A stretch of DNA of 64,000 bases from Mycobacterium sp. (lineage in GTDB: Bacteria > Actinomycetota > Actinomycetes > Mycobacteriales > Mycobacteriaceae): positions 1 through 64,000 of the forward strand of contig JAGYKK010000001.1 in the NCBI GenBank assembly GCA_018401645.1. Reading direction: 5' to 3'. Under the pieces are notes generated by a model that saw only the letters and a list, made by a program, of their open reading frames with translations, had not been told where the DNA came from and searched no databases. Positions 8,825-18,884 of the stretch are shown here, piece after piece. The position numbers were made by a program, and so were the translations under genes. Each line of letters starts with the position of its first letter. Position 1 is the first letter of the stretch.

Positions 8825-10513
8825 TCACTGCGGATAGTCCTGGGTGACCATCGAGCGCAGCTTCTCGGTCTTCTCCGGGGTCCAGCCTGGTGGCTGCATG
8901 ACGGCTGCCCAGGCGTTGACTACGTCTTTGACGTACCGATGGCCGTGGCCATCCGGCACGTCGACCGCCACCGCCATGTCTGCAGACACTTGCAGAAAGG
9001 TCACCACCGGAATCCATCTCATGTCTGTCGAAACGTCGTAGCCGCGCGGCTCGCGCAGCCAATCCGGTTCGGAGAAAAGCAGATCCGGGTTCCACCAGGC
9101 GATAGGGTCGGACGCATGCTGGAGGTAGGCGATCCGCGGTTGGCCCCAGGCTGTCTTCGGCCGGGCCAGGTTTTCCGCCCGCGCGGCGAACCTGACGTTC
9201 GCGCCGTCATCGAAGATCGGCAGCCATTCGGGTGACCCGGGATCCCTGTTGGCGAGGATGTCGTCGCGCATGGTGTTGTTGAACGTAGGACCGGAGAACA
9301 GCGCGCCGTTTGTGCGGGCAATGATGTTGTTGGGGCTCAGGAATGGCGCCTCCCCGCCGAATGAGCCGAGGCTTTCGCCGAAAACCACGATCTTGGGCCG
9401 CTGGGCTTCCGGAAGTGCCCGCACCCGCTTATCGACTGCTTCGAAGAGGGCCTGGCCGGCCTGCCGGGCGTTCTCCTTGTCGACCAGGAATGAGAGCCAA
9501 CTCGGCAGGAACGAGTACTGCATGCTCACGATCGCGGTGTCGCCGTTATACATGTACTCCAGCGAGTCGGCCTCGGCGGCGTTGATCCAACCCGTCCCCG
9601 TCGTGGTGGCCACCGCGATGACCTTTCGGGTCAGGCCGCCCTCGCGTTCGAGTTCCTGGGCTGCCAATTCCGCGGTCGCGCGGATTCCGTTGGCGGAATG
9701 CAATCCGGCATACGCCCGAATGGGTTCGACGGCGGGGGCGTTGTTGAACGCGGTGAGCTGGGCGACGGTGGGGCCACCGCGGATGAAGATGCGACCCTGA
9801 TGGCCGAGTGACTCCCACGACGCCAGCGAACCGGGACCACCGGAGCGCAAAGTCGTTGTCGGTGCGGGGTGGTTCGGATCCAACTCGTCGTTAACGCCGG
9901 AGAAGGTTTTGTTCAGCACGTCCATGGCGCCCCGCACCACGATGCCATTGAGCAGTGCGATTGAGATCGCGAAAATCACGGTGACGACCGCTACGAACGA
10001 AACCCTGGGGGGTGCAACGCGATTGAGTTGACGCACCAGGAAACGGATGAGCTTGCCGATGAGCTGGCCTATTTCCACGAAGGCAAAGAGCACGACAACC
10101 GACAGCACGGCGGCCTGCGGGTAGTTGAACCACTGCAGACGCGGTACGCCCATCAGGTCGCGCACGTGGTCCTGCCAGCTGTGAAAGTAGAAGACGCCCG
10201 CGGCCAGTGTGAGGGCTCCGCCGACCACCAGCACTGGCCAGGCCCAGCGCGGCGCGGACGGGCTGGTCTGACGGGACTGCATGAATCGCGCCAGCCAGAC
10301 CCCGAAGACGCCGAGGCCGTACCCGATCGCGCCCGCTGCACCGCTGACGATCCCCTGAAACATCGGGCCACGAGGAAGCAACGACGGCGTCATTGACAGC
10401 AGGATGAACAGCAGGCCGAGCGCGGTGCCGGTGAACGTGTATCGGCGCCGCCACCAGTCCCGCCCAGGTTCTGCTGCCTGGGCGTCGACTGACTGGACTT
10501 CGGTGATGGTCAC
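8825..10513 (-). CDS. Membrane protein with C-terminal alpha/beta-hydrolase domain (Rv1069c-like)
   Basis: Protein of 562 residues. The first about 190 carry several hydrophobic helices (ALGLLFILLSMTPSLLP, AAVLSVVVLFAFVEIGQLIG, FVAVVTVIFAISIALLNGIVV), matching the N-terminal membrane domain of the abhydrolase_9 family. The C-terminal half is a serine hydrolase domain with nucleophile elbow VVFGESLGSFGGE and downstream YLQHASDPIAWW, where the aspartate is a likely catalytic acid. The terminal H of VPDGHGHRY may supply the base. Position between lpqV and echA8 matches Mtb Rv1069c. The active site probably lies near the membrane. Substrate unknown. Confidence 0.85.
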   Translation of the reverse strand: MTITEVQSVDAQAAEPGRDWWRRRYTFTGTALGLLFILLSMTPSLLPRGPMFQGIVSGAAGAIGYGLGVFGVWLARFMQSRQTSPSAPRWAWPVLVVGGALTLAAGVFYFHSWQDHVRDLMGVPRLQWFNYPQAAVLSVVVLFAFVEIGQLIGKLIRFLVRQLNRVAPPRVSFVAVVTVIFAISIALLNGIVVRGAMDVLNKTFSGVNDELDPNHPAPTTTLRSGGPGSLASWESLGHQGRIFIRGGPTVAQLTAFNNAPAVEPIRAYAGLHSANGIRATAELAAQELEREGGLTRKVIAVATTTGTGWINAAEADSLEYMYNGDTAIVSMQYSFLPSWLSFLVDKENARQAGQALFEAVDKRVRALPEAQRPKIVVFGESLGSFGGEAPFLSPNNIIARTNGALFSGPTFNNTMRDDILANRDPGSPEWLPIFDDGANVRFAARAENLARPKTAWGQPRIAYLQHASDPIAWWNPDLLFSEPDWLREPRGYDVSTDMRWIPVVTFLQVSADMAVAVDVPDGHGHRYVKDVVNAWAAVMQPPGWTPEKTEKLRSMVTQDYPQ

Positions 10514-10523
10514 GGGAGAAACA

Positions 10524-11297
10524 TTAACGGTGGGTGAAGTCCGGAGGCCGTTTCTCGCTGAAGGCCGCCATGCCCTCGGACTGGTCGTCGGTGGCGAATG
10601 CCGAATGGAACAGGCGGCGTTCGTAGATCAGGCCCTCCGCTAGCGACGATTCAAAGGCCCGGTTGACGGCTTCCTTAGCCATCCGGGACGCCGAACGCGA
10701 CATCTGCGAGATCGCTGTCGCGACCGCGGTGGCCTCCGTCAGCAGGTTGCCAGCCGGGACCACCCGCGACACCAGGCCGCTGCGCTCGGCCTCGGCGGCG
10801 TCGATGGTGCGCCCGGTCAGGATCATGTCCATGGCCTTGGCCTTGCCGATGGCCCGGGTCAGGCGCTGCGAGCCACCCATACCGGGGAGTACGCCCAGCT
10901 TGATCTCCGGCTGACCGAACTTGGCGGTATCCGCGGCAATCAGCACGTCACACATCATCGCCAGTTCGCAGCCGCCGCCGAGGGCATAGCCGGCGACGGC
11001 AGCGATCAACGGCGTACGGACCGCTGCGAGCCTGCTCCAAGCGGCGAAGAAGTCGGCCTCGAACACCTCCGAGAACGACAGTGTTGCCATTTCCTTGATG
11101 TCCGCACCGGCGGCGAAGGCCTTCGCGGAGCCGGTGATGATGATGGCGCCGATACCAGGATCTGCGTCCAATTCCGCTGCGGCACCGGTCACCTCGACCA
11201 TCACCAGACTGTTGAGGGCGTTGAGCGCCTCCGGGCGGTTCAGCGTGATGGTGCCGACCCGCTCAGACCGGCTCACCAGAATGGTTTCGTAGCTCAC
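10524..11297 (-). CDS. echA8: Enoyl-CoA hydratase EchA8
   Basis: Crotonase of 257 residues, the same length as Mtb EchA8, hydrating trans-2-enoyl-CoA to 3-hydroxyacyl-CoA. The oxyanion-hole region is [12 protein letters not shown]. Both catalytic glutamates of the hydratase subgroup appear to be kept, one in [10 protein letters not shown] and one in [10 protein letters not shown], followed by [12 protein letters not shown]. It starts at a GTG with a very strong AAGGAGG upstream. It sits 18 bases downstream of echA9 on the same strand, so the two are probably co-transcribed. It belongs to fatty-acid or branched-chain acyl-CoA oxidation. Confidence 0.93.
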   Translation of the reverse strand: MSYETILVSRSERVGTITLNRPEALNALNSLVMVEVTGAAAELDADPGIGAIIITGSAKAFAAGADIKEMATLSFSEVFEADFFAAWSRLAAVRTPLIAAVAGYALGGGCELAMMCDVLIAADTAKFGQPEIKLGVLPGMGGSQRLTRAIGKAKAMDMILTGRTIDAAEAERSGLVSRVVPAGNLLTEATAVATAISQMSRSASRMAKEAVNRAFESSLAEGLIYERRLFHSAFATDDQSEGMAAFSEKRPPDFTHR

Positions 11298-11315
11298 GTG
11301 TTCCTCCTTGGTATT

Positions 11316-12362
11316 TCAAAAGGTCAGATCCGGATTCCCCGGCTGGAAGTAGGCCCGCACATCCTCGTCGGTCACCGCGGCCAGCGACGCCGGGGACCAC
11401 TTCGGGTTGCGGTCCTTATCCACCACCTGAGCCCGAATACCCTCCACCAGGTCATGTGATCGCACCGCCGCGCACGATACCCGGTACTCCGTAACCAATG
11501 CCTCTTCCAAGGTCGTGTAACCGGTAGCCCGGCGAACCGAGGCCAGGGTGACGGCCAGCGCGACGGGGGAGCGGGTGGAAATGAGGTCGGCGGCATCGTG
11601 GGCTAAGCCGTCGTCGTGGCCGCGCAGCGCGACGACGATGTCTGTGATGGTCTCGCCAGCGAAGCACTGATCGATCCATTCCCGCTGTGCGACAAGCCGA
11701 CTCGGTGGCGGCTCCTCGGCGTGAGCATGGACGGCTGCCGGTACGCCGTCAGCGACAATGGTTTCGGTGAAGGCCTGAAGTTTGCCGTGGGGAACATAAT
11801 GGTCGGCGAATCCCAGCGCGATCGCGTCAGCACCGGAGAACGGCGCGCCGGTGAGCGCGGCGTGCAGACCCAGGAGGCCCGGCGCGCGAGACAGCAGCAA
11901 CGTGCCGCCGACGTCGGGGATCAGACCGATGCCGACTTCGGGCATCGCGATCTTGGAGGTGTCCGTCACCACCCGGACATCGCCGTGCATCCCGATCCCA
12001 AGCCCGCCACCCATCACGATGCCGTCCATGCACGCGACGTAGGGCTTGGGGAAGCGTCCGATGCGGGCGTTAAGGCGGTACTCGTCGAACCAGAACCGCC
12101 GCGCATACTCGCCGTCGCCCTGCGCACTGTGATAGATCGCCACGACGTCGCCGCCGGCGCATAGTCCGCGGTCGCCGGCGCCCGCGACGACGACGGCACC
12201 TACCCGGTCATCGTCGGCCCAGTCGATCAACGTGGCGTCCAGTGCAGTGACCATGGCGTGGGTCAGGGAGTTGATGGCCTTCGGGCGGTTCAGGGTCACA
12301 AAACCGACTCCGCCGTCGATACGGGTCAGGATTTCGTCGGTGTCAGTACTCAAACCGTGCAT
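11316..12362 (-). CDS. echA9: EchA9-like 3-hydroxyisobutyryl-CoA hydrolase / crotonase
   Basis: Crotonase-fold protein of 348 residues. The extra length over EchA8 and the motifs GLCAGGDVVAIY, GIVMGGGLGIGMHGDVRV and MPEVGIGLIPDVGG are those of 3-hydroxyisobutyryl-CoA hydrolase, which acts in valine degradation. The C-terminal extension (LVEGIRAQVVDKDRNPKWSP) also fits that subgroup. It is first in a pair with echA8. Start is uncertain: GAGGAG directly abuts the ATG at 12362, so a TTG three codons downstream would be better spaced. Ortholog name rests on remembered Mtb gene order. Confidence 0.87.
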   Translation of the reverse strand: MHGLSTDTDEILTRIDGGVGFVTLNRPKAINSLTHAMVTALDATLIDWADDDRVGAVVVAGAGDRGLCAGGDVVAIYHSAQGDGEYARRFWFDEYRLNARIGRFPKPYVACMDGIVMGGGLGIGMHGDVRVVTDTSKIAMPEVGIGLIPDVGGTLLLSRAPGLLGLHAALTGAPFSGADAIALGFADHYVPHGKLQAFTETIVADGVPAAVHAHAEEPPPSRLVAQREWIDQCFAGETITDIVVALRGHDDGLAHDAADLISTRSPVALAVTLASVRRATGYTTLEEALVTEYRVSCAAVRSHDLVEGIRAQVVDKDRNPKWSPASLAAVTDEDVRAYFQPGNPDLTF

Positions 12363-12420
12363 CTCCTCGCAGGTCAGACCGGAAAAGGTTGGACATCCTA
12401 GTTTTACCAGCAGAATCGAG

Positions 12421-12445
12421 ACCTGCCGACATCAGGTCGGCAGGT
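12421..12445. promoter_or_regulatory. Perfect 10-bp inverted repeat in a divergent promoter region
   Basis: ACCTGCCGAC (12421-12430) and GTCGGCAGGT (12436-12445) are perfect inverted arms around a 5-base centre. The site lies between the divergent echA9 start (12362) and the Bax-inhibitor-like gene (12550). No gene ends nearby and no T-run follows, so an operator for a dimeric regulator fits better than a terminator. The regulator is unknown. Confidence 0.45.
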
Positions 12446-12549
12446 AAGATCGACGACACGGGCTGTGTTTCTGTGAGGTTCCGGGGAACTGATCAGGGTG
12501 GCAGTTCGTTGACGAAGTTGTCAGTCGGCTCACTCTGAGAGGAAACACG

Positions 12550-13401
12550 GTGCGGGAAAGCAGCAATCCGATTTTCCGTTCGTTGCCAAAGCAACAGGGC
12601 GGATATGCACAGTTCGGCACCGGCGTCGCCGGTGCGACCCAGCAACTCGGCTATCAGACCGAGCAGCCCTACTCCACGCGCGCGCCGCAGACCGGCGTCT
12701 CGCGGCCGCTGACCATAGACGATGTGGTCACCAAGACCGGCATCACCCTTGGTGTACTCACCGTGGTGGCGACGATCTCCTACTTTATCGTCGGCGGCAA
12801 CCCCGGCCTGGCCATGCCGTTCACCCTCGTCGGCGCGCTGGGCGGGCTCGCCCTGGTGCTGGTCGCGACGTTCGGCCGCAAGCAGGACAACCCGGCCATC
12901 GTGCTCAGCTACGCGGCACTTGAGGGCTTGTTCCTCGGTGCCATCTCGTGGGTGTTTGGCAACGTCGTCGTCGCCGACGGAAACGCCGGGGCGCTCATCA
13001 CCCAGGCGGTCCTCGGCACCATCGGCGTCTTCTTCGGCATGCTAGTCGTCTACAAGACCGGTGCAATCCGGGTCACGCCCAAATTCACCCGTTTCCTGGT
13101 GGCCGGCATGATCGGAGTGCTGGTGCTGATGCTCGGCAACTTCGTCCTCGGAATGTTCGGCGTCGGCGGTGGCGAAGGCATGGGGCTGCGGTCCGGCGGT
13201 CCGCTGGCGATCATCTTCTCGCTGGTCTGCATCGGCCTGGCGGCGTTTAGTTTCCTGGTCGACTTCGACTCTGCCGACCAGATGATTCGCGCCGGCGCCC
13301 CGGAGAAGGCCGCCTGGGGCGTCGCCCTTGGCCTGACCGTGACGCTGGTATGGCTCTACCTGGAGATCCTGCGACTGCTGAGCTACTTCCAGCAACGCTA
13401 G
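12550..13401 (+). CDS. Bax inhibitor-1/YccA family membrane protein
   Basis: Integral membrane protein of 283 residues with about seven hydrophobic helices after a polar N-terminal tail of roughly 60 residues. Typical stretches are GITLGVLTVVATISYFIVGG, VLSYAALEGLFLGAISWVFG and the conserved end DFDSADQMIRAGAPEKAAWG. The family (YccA/TMBIM) forms a pH-sensitive calcium-leak fold in characterised members; the role in mycobacteria is not known. It starts at a GTG after GAGAGGAAAC. The position after echA9 is that of Mtb Rv1072. Confidence 0.88.
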   Translation: MRESSNPIFRSLPKQQGGYAQFGTGVAGATQQLGYQTEQPYSTRAPQTGVSRPLTIDDVVTKTGITLGVLTVVATISYFIVGGNPGLAMPFTLVGALGGLALVLVATFGRKQDNPAIVLSYAALEGLFLGAISWVFGNVVVADGNAGALITQAVLGTIGVFFGMLVVYKTGAIRVTPKFTRFLVAGMIGVLVLMLGNFVLGMFGVGGGEGMGLRSGGPLAIIFSLVCIGLAAFSFLVDFDSADQMIRAGAPEKAAWGVALGLTVTLVWLYLEILRLLSYFQQR

Positions 13402-13419
13402 GTTCCACAGAGCATTAAT

Positions 13420-13467
13420 TCTGCGCCCAGATCGCGATTCACTAACAGATCGCGATCTGGGCGCAGA
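13420..13467. repeat. Perfect 19-bp inverted repeat upstream of the DUF559-like gene
   Basis: Left arm TCTGCGCCCAGATCGCGAT (13420-13438) and its exact reverse complement (13449-13467) flank a 10-base loop. No T-tract follows, so it is not a standard intrinsic terminator, although it could fold after the upstream stop at 13401. A related 17-base sequence lies beyond the other end of the next gene. Confidence 0.85.
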
Positions 13468-13500
13468 CTCGTTTAAGGGCCGGTATTCGATGCTTGCCGT

Positions 13501-14376
13501 GTGGTCGCTCTCAACAGCCCTTTCCTGGGAGGCCCTTTCCTCGGTGTCGAGGCGCTGAGCTGCGGACTGGTCCGCAAGCACCAACTGCGCTCGAAGTACT
13601 CGGCATTGTTTCCGGGCGTTTACTTCCCGTCCGGTGGTCAGCCGACGTTCGCCCAGCGGGCCGAGGCCGCCTGGTTGTGGTCGCACCGGCGAGGCGTGAT
13701 CGCCGGCTGCACCGCCGCACGCCTGCACGGTGCGCTGTGGCTTGACGACGAGCTGCCCCTAGAGCTGTTTTGGAGCAACGCCCGAACGCCGCCCGGTATC
13801 GCGACCTCCGCCGTCGCACTCGCCGCCGGCGAGACATCGACGTTGGGCGGGCTGCCGGTGACCTCCCCGGTTCGCACGGCGTTCGACCTCGCGCGCCGTC
13901 GACCGCTGCATGCCGCCGTCGCACGCCTCGACGCTCTCGCCAATGCGGTGTCCTTTGATAGCGCAGATGTTCTCGATCTCACGGCCCGCCACCGCGGAGC
14001 GCGGGGTGTGCGTCAAGTCGCGACTGTGCTCAAGCTTTCTGACAGAGGTGCCCAATCCCCCCGGGAAACCTGGTTGCGGTTAGTGCTTCTTCGAGGTGGC
14101 TTTCCGCCGCCACGTACTCAGATACCGGTCGCCGTCGGTGGCCGGGTCAAGTACTACCTCGACATGGGGTGGGAGGACACCAGGGTTGCCGTCGAGTACG
14201 ACGGCGATCAGCATCGCACCGATAGGGCGCAGTTTGCCAAGGACGTCGTGCGACTTGAGGAGTTGGCCGATTTGGGCTGGGTCATCGTCAGAGTGGTCGC
14301 CGGGACGTCATCGGCGGAAGTTATCCGAAGGGTGCGGCGGGCGTGGGACGCGCGTAGCTCATCGACTCTGCGGTGA
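13501..14376 (+). CDS. DUF559 / Vsr-like endonuclease-fold protein (Rv1073-like)
   Basis: Protein of 291 residues. The N-terminal two thirds resemble the winged-helix AbiEi-like proteins of mycobacteria (SKYSALFPGVYFPSG, then GCTAARLHGALWL). The C-terminal about 90 residues resemble the PD-(D/E)xK-like DUF559 fold: YLDMGWEDTRVAVEYDGDQH, then RLEELADLGWVIVRV. D and E residues in the DMGWED and VEYDG segments are candidate metal ligands. Start is a GTG at 13501 with no convincing RBS. It is flanked by related palindromic sequences, and the next gene is convergent. Nuclease activity is inferred from the fold only. Confidence 0.72.
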   Translation: MVALNSPFLGGPFLGVEALSCGLVRKHQLRSKYSALFPGVYFPSGGQPTFAQRAEAAWLWSHRRGVIAGCTAARLHGALWLDDELPLELFWSNARTPPGIATSAVALAAGETSTLGGLPVTSPVRTAFDLARRRPLHAAVARLDALANAVSFDSADVLDLTARHRGARGVRQVATVLKLSDRGAQSPRETWLRLVLLRGGFPPPRTQIPVAVGGRVKYYLDMGWEDTRVAVEYDGDQHRTDRAQFAKDVVRLEELADLGWVIVRVVAGTSSAEVIRRVRRAWDARSSSTLR

Positions 14377-14397
14377 GATCGTGCGTTACCGCCGATC

Positions 14398-14414
14398 CGC
14401 GATCTGTGCGCAAA
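14398..14414 (+). repeat. Degenerate copy of the 13449-13467 repeat arm
   Basis: CGCGATCTGTGCGCAAA differs from the right arm of the upstream palindrome (CGCGATCTGGGCGCAGA) at two of 17 positions. It lies 21 bases after the DUF559-like stop codon, so the gene is bracketed by related sequence. Confidence 0.5.
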
Positions 14415-14423
14415 GTCGAAGTG

Positions 14424-15644
14424 CTACGACAGCCTTTCCACCACCATCGCCATGCCCTGGCCGCCGCCGACGCACATGGTCTCGACGCCGAATGTCTTGT
14501 CGTGGGTCGCAAGGTTGTTCAGCAGGGTGGCGGTGATGCGGGCACCGGTCATACCGAACGGATGTCCGAGCGCGATCGCACCACCGGAGACGTTGAGCTT
14601 GTCTTCATCAATGCCCAGCGCTCGCGCCGAGCCGAGCACCTGTACCGCGAAAGCCTCGTTGATCTCGAACAGGTCGATATCGGTGACCGACATCTTGGCG
14701 TAGCCCAGCGCTTTCTTGACGGCCTCGATCGGCCCCAAGCCCATGATCTCCGGGGAGAGCCCGGACACTCCGGTGGCGACGATGCGCGCCAGTGGGGTCA
14801 GCCCTAATGCCTTGGCCTTGGTGTCAGACATGATCACCACGGCGGCGGCACCGTCGTTGAGTGGGCAGGCGTTGCCCGCGGTGACGGTGCCGTTCGGGCG
14901 GAACACCGGATTCAGCGCGCTGATCTTCTCGTAGACGGTGCCGGCGCGCGGGCCGTCATCGGTGCTGACAACGGTTCCGTCTGGCAGGGTCACCGGGGAG
15001 ATCTCGCGGGCGAAGAACCCACTGTTGATGGCCTCCTCGGCGCGGTTCTGGCTGCGCACACCCCAGCGGTCCTGGTCCTCACGGCTGATCCCGGTGTGCA
15101 GGGCGACGTTCTCGGCGGTCTCGCCCATTGCGATGTAGACGTCGGGGAGTTGGTCGTTATCCCGGGGATCGGTCCACGAGGTGGCGCCGTTCGTGGTGGC
15201 CGCGTCCGCGCGCTCCCGGGACTCGTTGAACAACGGATTGCGGGTTTCGGGCCAGGAGTCGGCGTTCCCGCGGGCGAACCGCGACACCGTCTCAACGCCC
15301 GCGGAGATGAAGGCATCACCCTCGCCGGCCTTGATCGCGTGGAACGCCATCCGGGTGGTCTGCAGCGAGGATGAGCAGTAGCGGTTGACTGTCACACCGG
15401 GCAGGAAGTCATAGCCGAGTTCGACGGCCACGACGCGGGCGATGTTGAAGCCGGACTCCCCGGCCGGCTGGCCGCAGCCCATCATCAGATCGTCGATATC
15501 GCGGGGGTCCAGGGCGGGAACTTTGGCGAGTGCCGCGCGCACCATCTGGGTGGCCAGGTCATCGGGACGCATCTCCACCAGCGAGCCCTTGAAGGCCCGG
15601 CCGATCGGGGAGCGGGCGGTCGAGACGATGACGGCTTCGGGCAT
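14424..15644 (-). CDS. fadA3: Acetyl-CoA acetyltransferase FadA3
   Basis: Thiolase of 406 residues that cleaves 3-ketoacyl-CoA with CoA, or condenses acyl-CoAs. The nucleophile cysteine is in VNRYCSSSLQT, near residue 90. The active-site histidine motif is GGAIALGHPFGMTG, and the second catalytic cysteine is in ETMCVGGGQG close to the C-terminus. NEAFAVQ is also present. The ATG has AGGAGCGAACC upstream. Order between the Rv1073-like and Rv1075c-like genes and the length (405 in Mtb, from memory) support the name. Chain-length specificity cannot be read. Confidence 0.9.
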   Translation of the reverse strand: MPEAVIVSTARSPIGRAFKGSLVEMRPDDLATQMVRAALAKVPALDPRDIDDLMMGCGQPAGESGFNIARVVAVELGYDFLPGVTVNRYCSSSLQTTRMAFHAIKAGEGDAFISAGVETVSRFARGNADSWPETRNPLFNESRERADAATTNGATSWTDPRDNDQLPDVYIAMGETAENVALHTGISREDQDRWGVRSQNRAEEAINSGFFAREISPVTLPDGTVVSTDDGPRAGTVYEKISALNPVFRPNGTVTAGNACPLNDGAAAVVIMSDTKAKALGLTPLARIVATGVSGLSPEIMGLGPIEAVKKALGYAKMSVTDIDLFEINEAFAVQVLGSARALGIDEDKLNVSGGAIALGHPFGMTGARITATLLNNLATHDKTFGVETMCVGGGQGMAMVVERLS

Positions 15645-15726
15645 GGTTCGCTCCTGTTTCGGTGACGCGGGGTTGGTGAAAACCTACTCGCTGCCCCCGA
15701 ACGCCACCACGGCCCTCCCCGCGCCG

Positions 15727-16542
15727 TTAACTCAGCGCTTCGCGCAACGGGAACAGCAGCTGCTCGGCGGCGAGCGCGTATCCCGCCGCCGACGGATGAA
15801 AGCGGTCTTCGGAGAACATTGCGTCGGGCTGATTCTGAAAGTGCGGCGCCATCAGGAGCGCGAGCGGAACCGCAACGCCGCCGGCGGCGAACACCTCCGC
15901 GGTTTGGGCGCGCGCCAGGCGCAGGCCCAGGGAGCGGGCCGTCCACCGAAGCGGCTGTGGAATCGCATCAACGACCCCCAGATCTGGGCAGGTGCCGACT
16001 ACGACGATCGCGCCGACCGAGCGCAGGCGGTGGACCGCTGCGCCGAGGCGCCGAGCCGAGGGACCGACACCGTTGAGCGCGGTGATGTCGTTGGCGCCAA
16101 TCATGATCACCGCGGCATCCGGCGGCGGCCCCGCGACCAGCATCGCGTCGACCTGGCCGGCGAGGCCTTTCGAGGACGCCCCGACGATGGCCTTGGTCGA
16201 CAGTCGGACGAGGGTGCCGGTCTGTTCGGCCAGACCCCGGGCCAGTCGGACACCCGGCACGTCTTCGGCGTCGTGACAGCCGTAACCGGTGGCCGTGGAG
16301 TCCCCGAAGATCATCAGGTGGATGTCGAATACTCCACCGCGTTCCCACCGGTGCACCGCGACGCCCCCGGGGGCGTAGATCCCGTCGGCACGGGGCGGGA
16401 TGTCCCAGGCCTTCGGGATGATGTTTCGGGCCTGTTCGGCTTGGCCGGTGAGTAAGTTGCGGGCACCCACGACAGCGCCGCCGGTCGAGGCGAGAACGCC
16501 GGCGACGGCGAGGGCCCTGGTGGACCCGATTCGAATGCCCAC
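15727..16542 (-). CDS. SGNH/GDSL-type hydrolase (Rv1075c-like)
   Basis: Protein of 271 residues with an N-terminal hydrophobic segment (ALAVAGVLASTGGAVVGA) that could be a signal peptide or anchor. The SGNH blocks are visible: nucleophile serine in IFGDSTATGYG, the block-III asparagine in MIGANDITALNG, and the Asp-His dyad in FSEDRFHPSAAGY. Members are esterases acting on acyl or acetyl esters. Cell-envelope location is likely. It is followed 82 bases on by fadA3 on the same strand. Substrate not visible. Confidence 0.87.
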   Translation of the reverse strand: MGIRIGSTRALAVAGVLASTGGAVVGARNLLTGQAEQARNIIPKAWDIPPRADGIYAPGGVAVHRWERGGVFDIHLMIFGDSTATGYGCHDAEDVPGVRLARGLAEQTGTLVRLSTKAIVGASSKGLAGQVDAMLVAGPPPDAAVIMIGANDITALNGVGPSARRLGAAVHRLRSVGAIVVVGTCPDLGVVDAIPQPLRWTARSLGLRLARAQTAEVFAAGGVAVPLALLMAPHFQNQPDAMFSEDRFHPSAAGYALAAEQLLFPLREALS

Positions 16543-16738
16543 GAAAGTTAGTTTGGCCCTTCAACAGGGATTTCCGGTTACGGACGGGTATCGGATACGG
16601 AAAGAAACAGCTTCACTGGTTGTGGTCTGCATCACAGCTGTCAAGCTGGGACTCCGGGCTTGTCGATTAGCTGTCGCGGCGAACCGGTGATGTCACTGCA
16701 ACGCACCGTCACTACAACGGCGTAGGGAGTGTTGATCG

Positions 16739-17788
16739 ATGACCGCACCCAGCAAGGTTTCAACGGCCACTGCCCGCCGGGTCGGGTCCGTCCCGGCCCG
16801 GCCACGGCGCTACCCCGTCAGCGACGGGGCCCCCGTTGAAGTCATCGAGGACGGACCCGGTGTTGCCGCGCGACTGGTTGCCCTCGGTGCGCGCGTCACC
16901 ATGTGGCCAGCTCTCGCGGTACTCAGCCATGTGCCGCACTGGCCGTGGCCGTTCGGGGTGGTGGACTTCCTCGGCCGGGCACTGCTGCCGTCGCCGGGGA
17001 CGGTTCGGGCGACGGTCGGGTTACCCAACGCCTCGGCCCAACTCGTTCCGGGCACCGGTGTGATGCCGGCTGACGGCCGCCGCCGGGTTGTCCTCTACAT
17101 GCACGGTGGCGCATTCATGACGTGCGGTGTGAACTCCCACAGCAGGCTTGCCGGGGCGCTGTCGAAGTACGCCGACTCGCCGGTACTGGTGGTCGACTAC
17201 CGGCTGATCCCCAAGCACACCATCGGCATGGCACTTGATGACTGTTACGACGGCTACCGGTGGCTACGACTGCGCGGTTACGAGCCCGAGCAGATCGTGC
17301 TGGCCGGGGATTCGGCCGGTGGGTATCTCGCGATGGCGCTCGCGCAGCGTTTGCAGGCAGAAAAGGAGACTCCCGCCGCCATGGTGGCACTGTCCCCGCT
17401 GCTTCAGCTGGAAAAGGATCCCAAGCTGTCGCACCCGAACATATACAGCGATGCGATGTTCCCGCCCAAAGCCTTTGACGCTCTCGTGGCACTGGTGGCC
17501 CGGGCCGCAGCCAAAAATATCGTCAATGGTGTGCCCGAAGACGTCTACGAACCGTTGGACAACATCGAGCCCGGCCTGCCACGGACGCTCATTCATGTGT
17601 CGGGTTCCGAGGTGCTTCTGCACGACGCCCGGCTGGCTGCCCGGCGGCTCGCCGCCGCCGGGGTGCCAGTCGAAGTGCGGGTGTGGCCGGGCCAGATCCA
17701 CGATTTCCAGATGGCTGCGCCGTTGATTCCGGAGGCCACCCGATCGCTGCGTCAGATCGGGGAATACATCCGTGAAGCAACCGGCTGA
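16739..17788 (+). CDS. lipU: Hormone-sensitive-lipase-family esterase LipU
   Basis: Alpha/beta hydrolase of 349 residues of the HSL/LipW type. The oxyanion HGG is in YMHGGAFMT, the nucleophile serine in LAGDSAGGYLAM, and the catalytic histidine is likely that in WPGQIHDFQM; an acidic residue in the E/D-rich segment near VSGSEVLLHD completes the triad. These enzymes cleave short to medium acyl esters. The gene is divergent from the SGNH hydrolase; the 196-base gap contains no motif I could assign. The start ATG follows GGGAG. Name from gene order and length. Confidence 0.87.
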   Translation: MTAPSKVSTATARRVGSVPARPRRYPVSDGAPVEVIEDGPGVAARLVALGARVTMWPALAVLSHVPHWPWPFGVVDFLGRALLPSPGTVRATVGLPNASAQLVPGTGVMPADGRRRVVLYMHGGAFMTCGVNSHSRLAGALSKYADSPVLVVDYRLIPKHTIGMALDDCYDGYRWLRLRGYEPEQIVLAGDSAGGYLAMALAQRLQAEKETPAAMVALSPLLQLEKDPKLSHPNIYSDAMFPPKAFDALVALVARAAAKNIVNGVPEDVYEPLDNIEPGLPRTLIHVSGSEVLLHDARLAARRLAAAGVPVEVRVWPGQIHDFQMAAPLIPEATRSLRQIGEYIREATG

Positions 17789-17855
17789 GCGGGCCCTGAC
17801 GACGGGGCGGCGCGGGTAGACTCCGTTTTCGGTACAGCCCAGCGGAGGAGCGGCA

Positions 17856-18812
<957 letters not shown>

Positions 18813-18884
18813 CGCCGCGCGGGTTCTCTCCCGCGTAACCGGGGCGGACCGAGCCCTTTCCAACCGGGCTGCCACCATATAGCT

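Noticed and set aside
13420-13467. The 19-bp palindrome as an intrinsic terminator
   Set aside because: The hairpin is strong but has no T-run, and a related sequence also lies after the next gene; a repeat element explains more.
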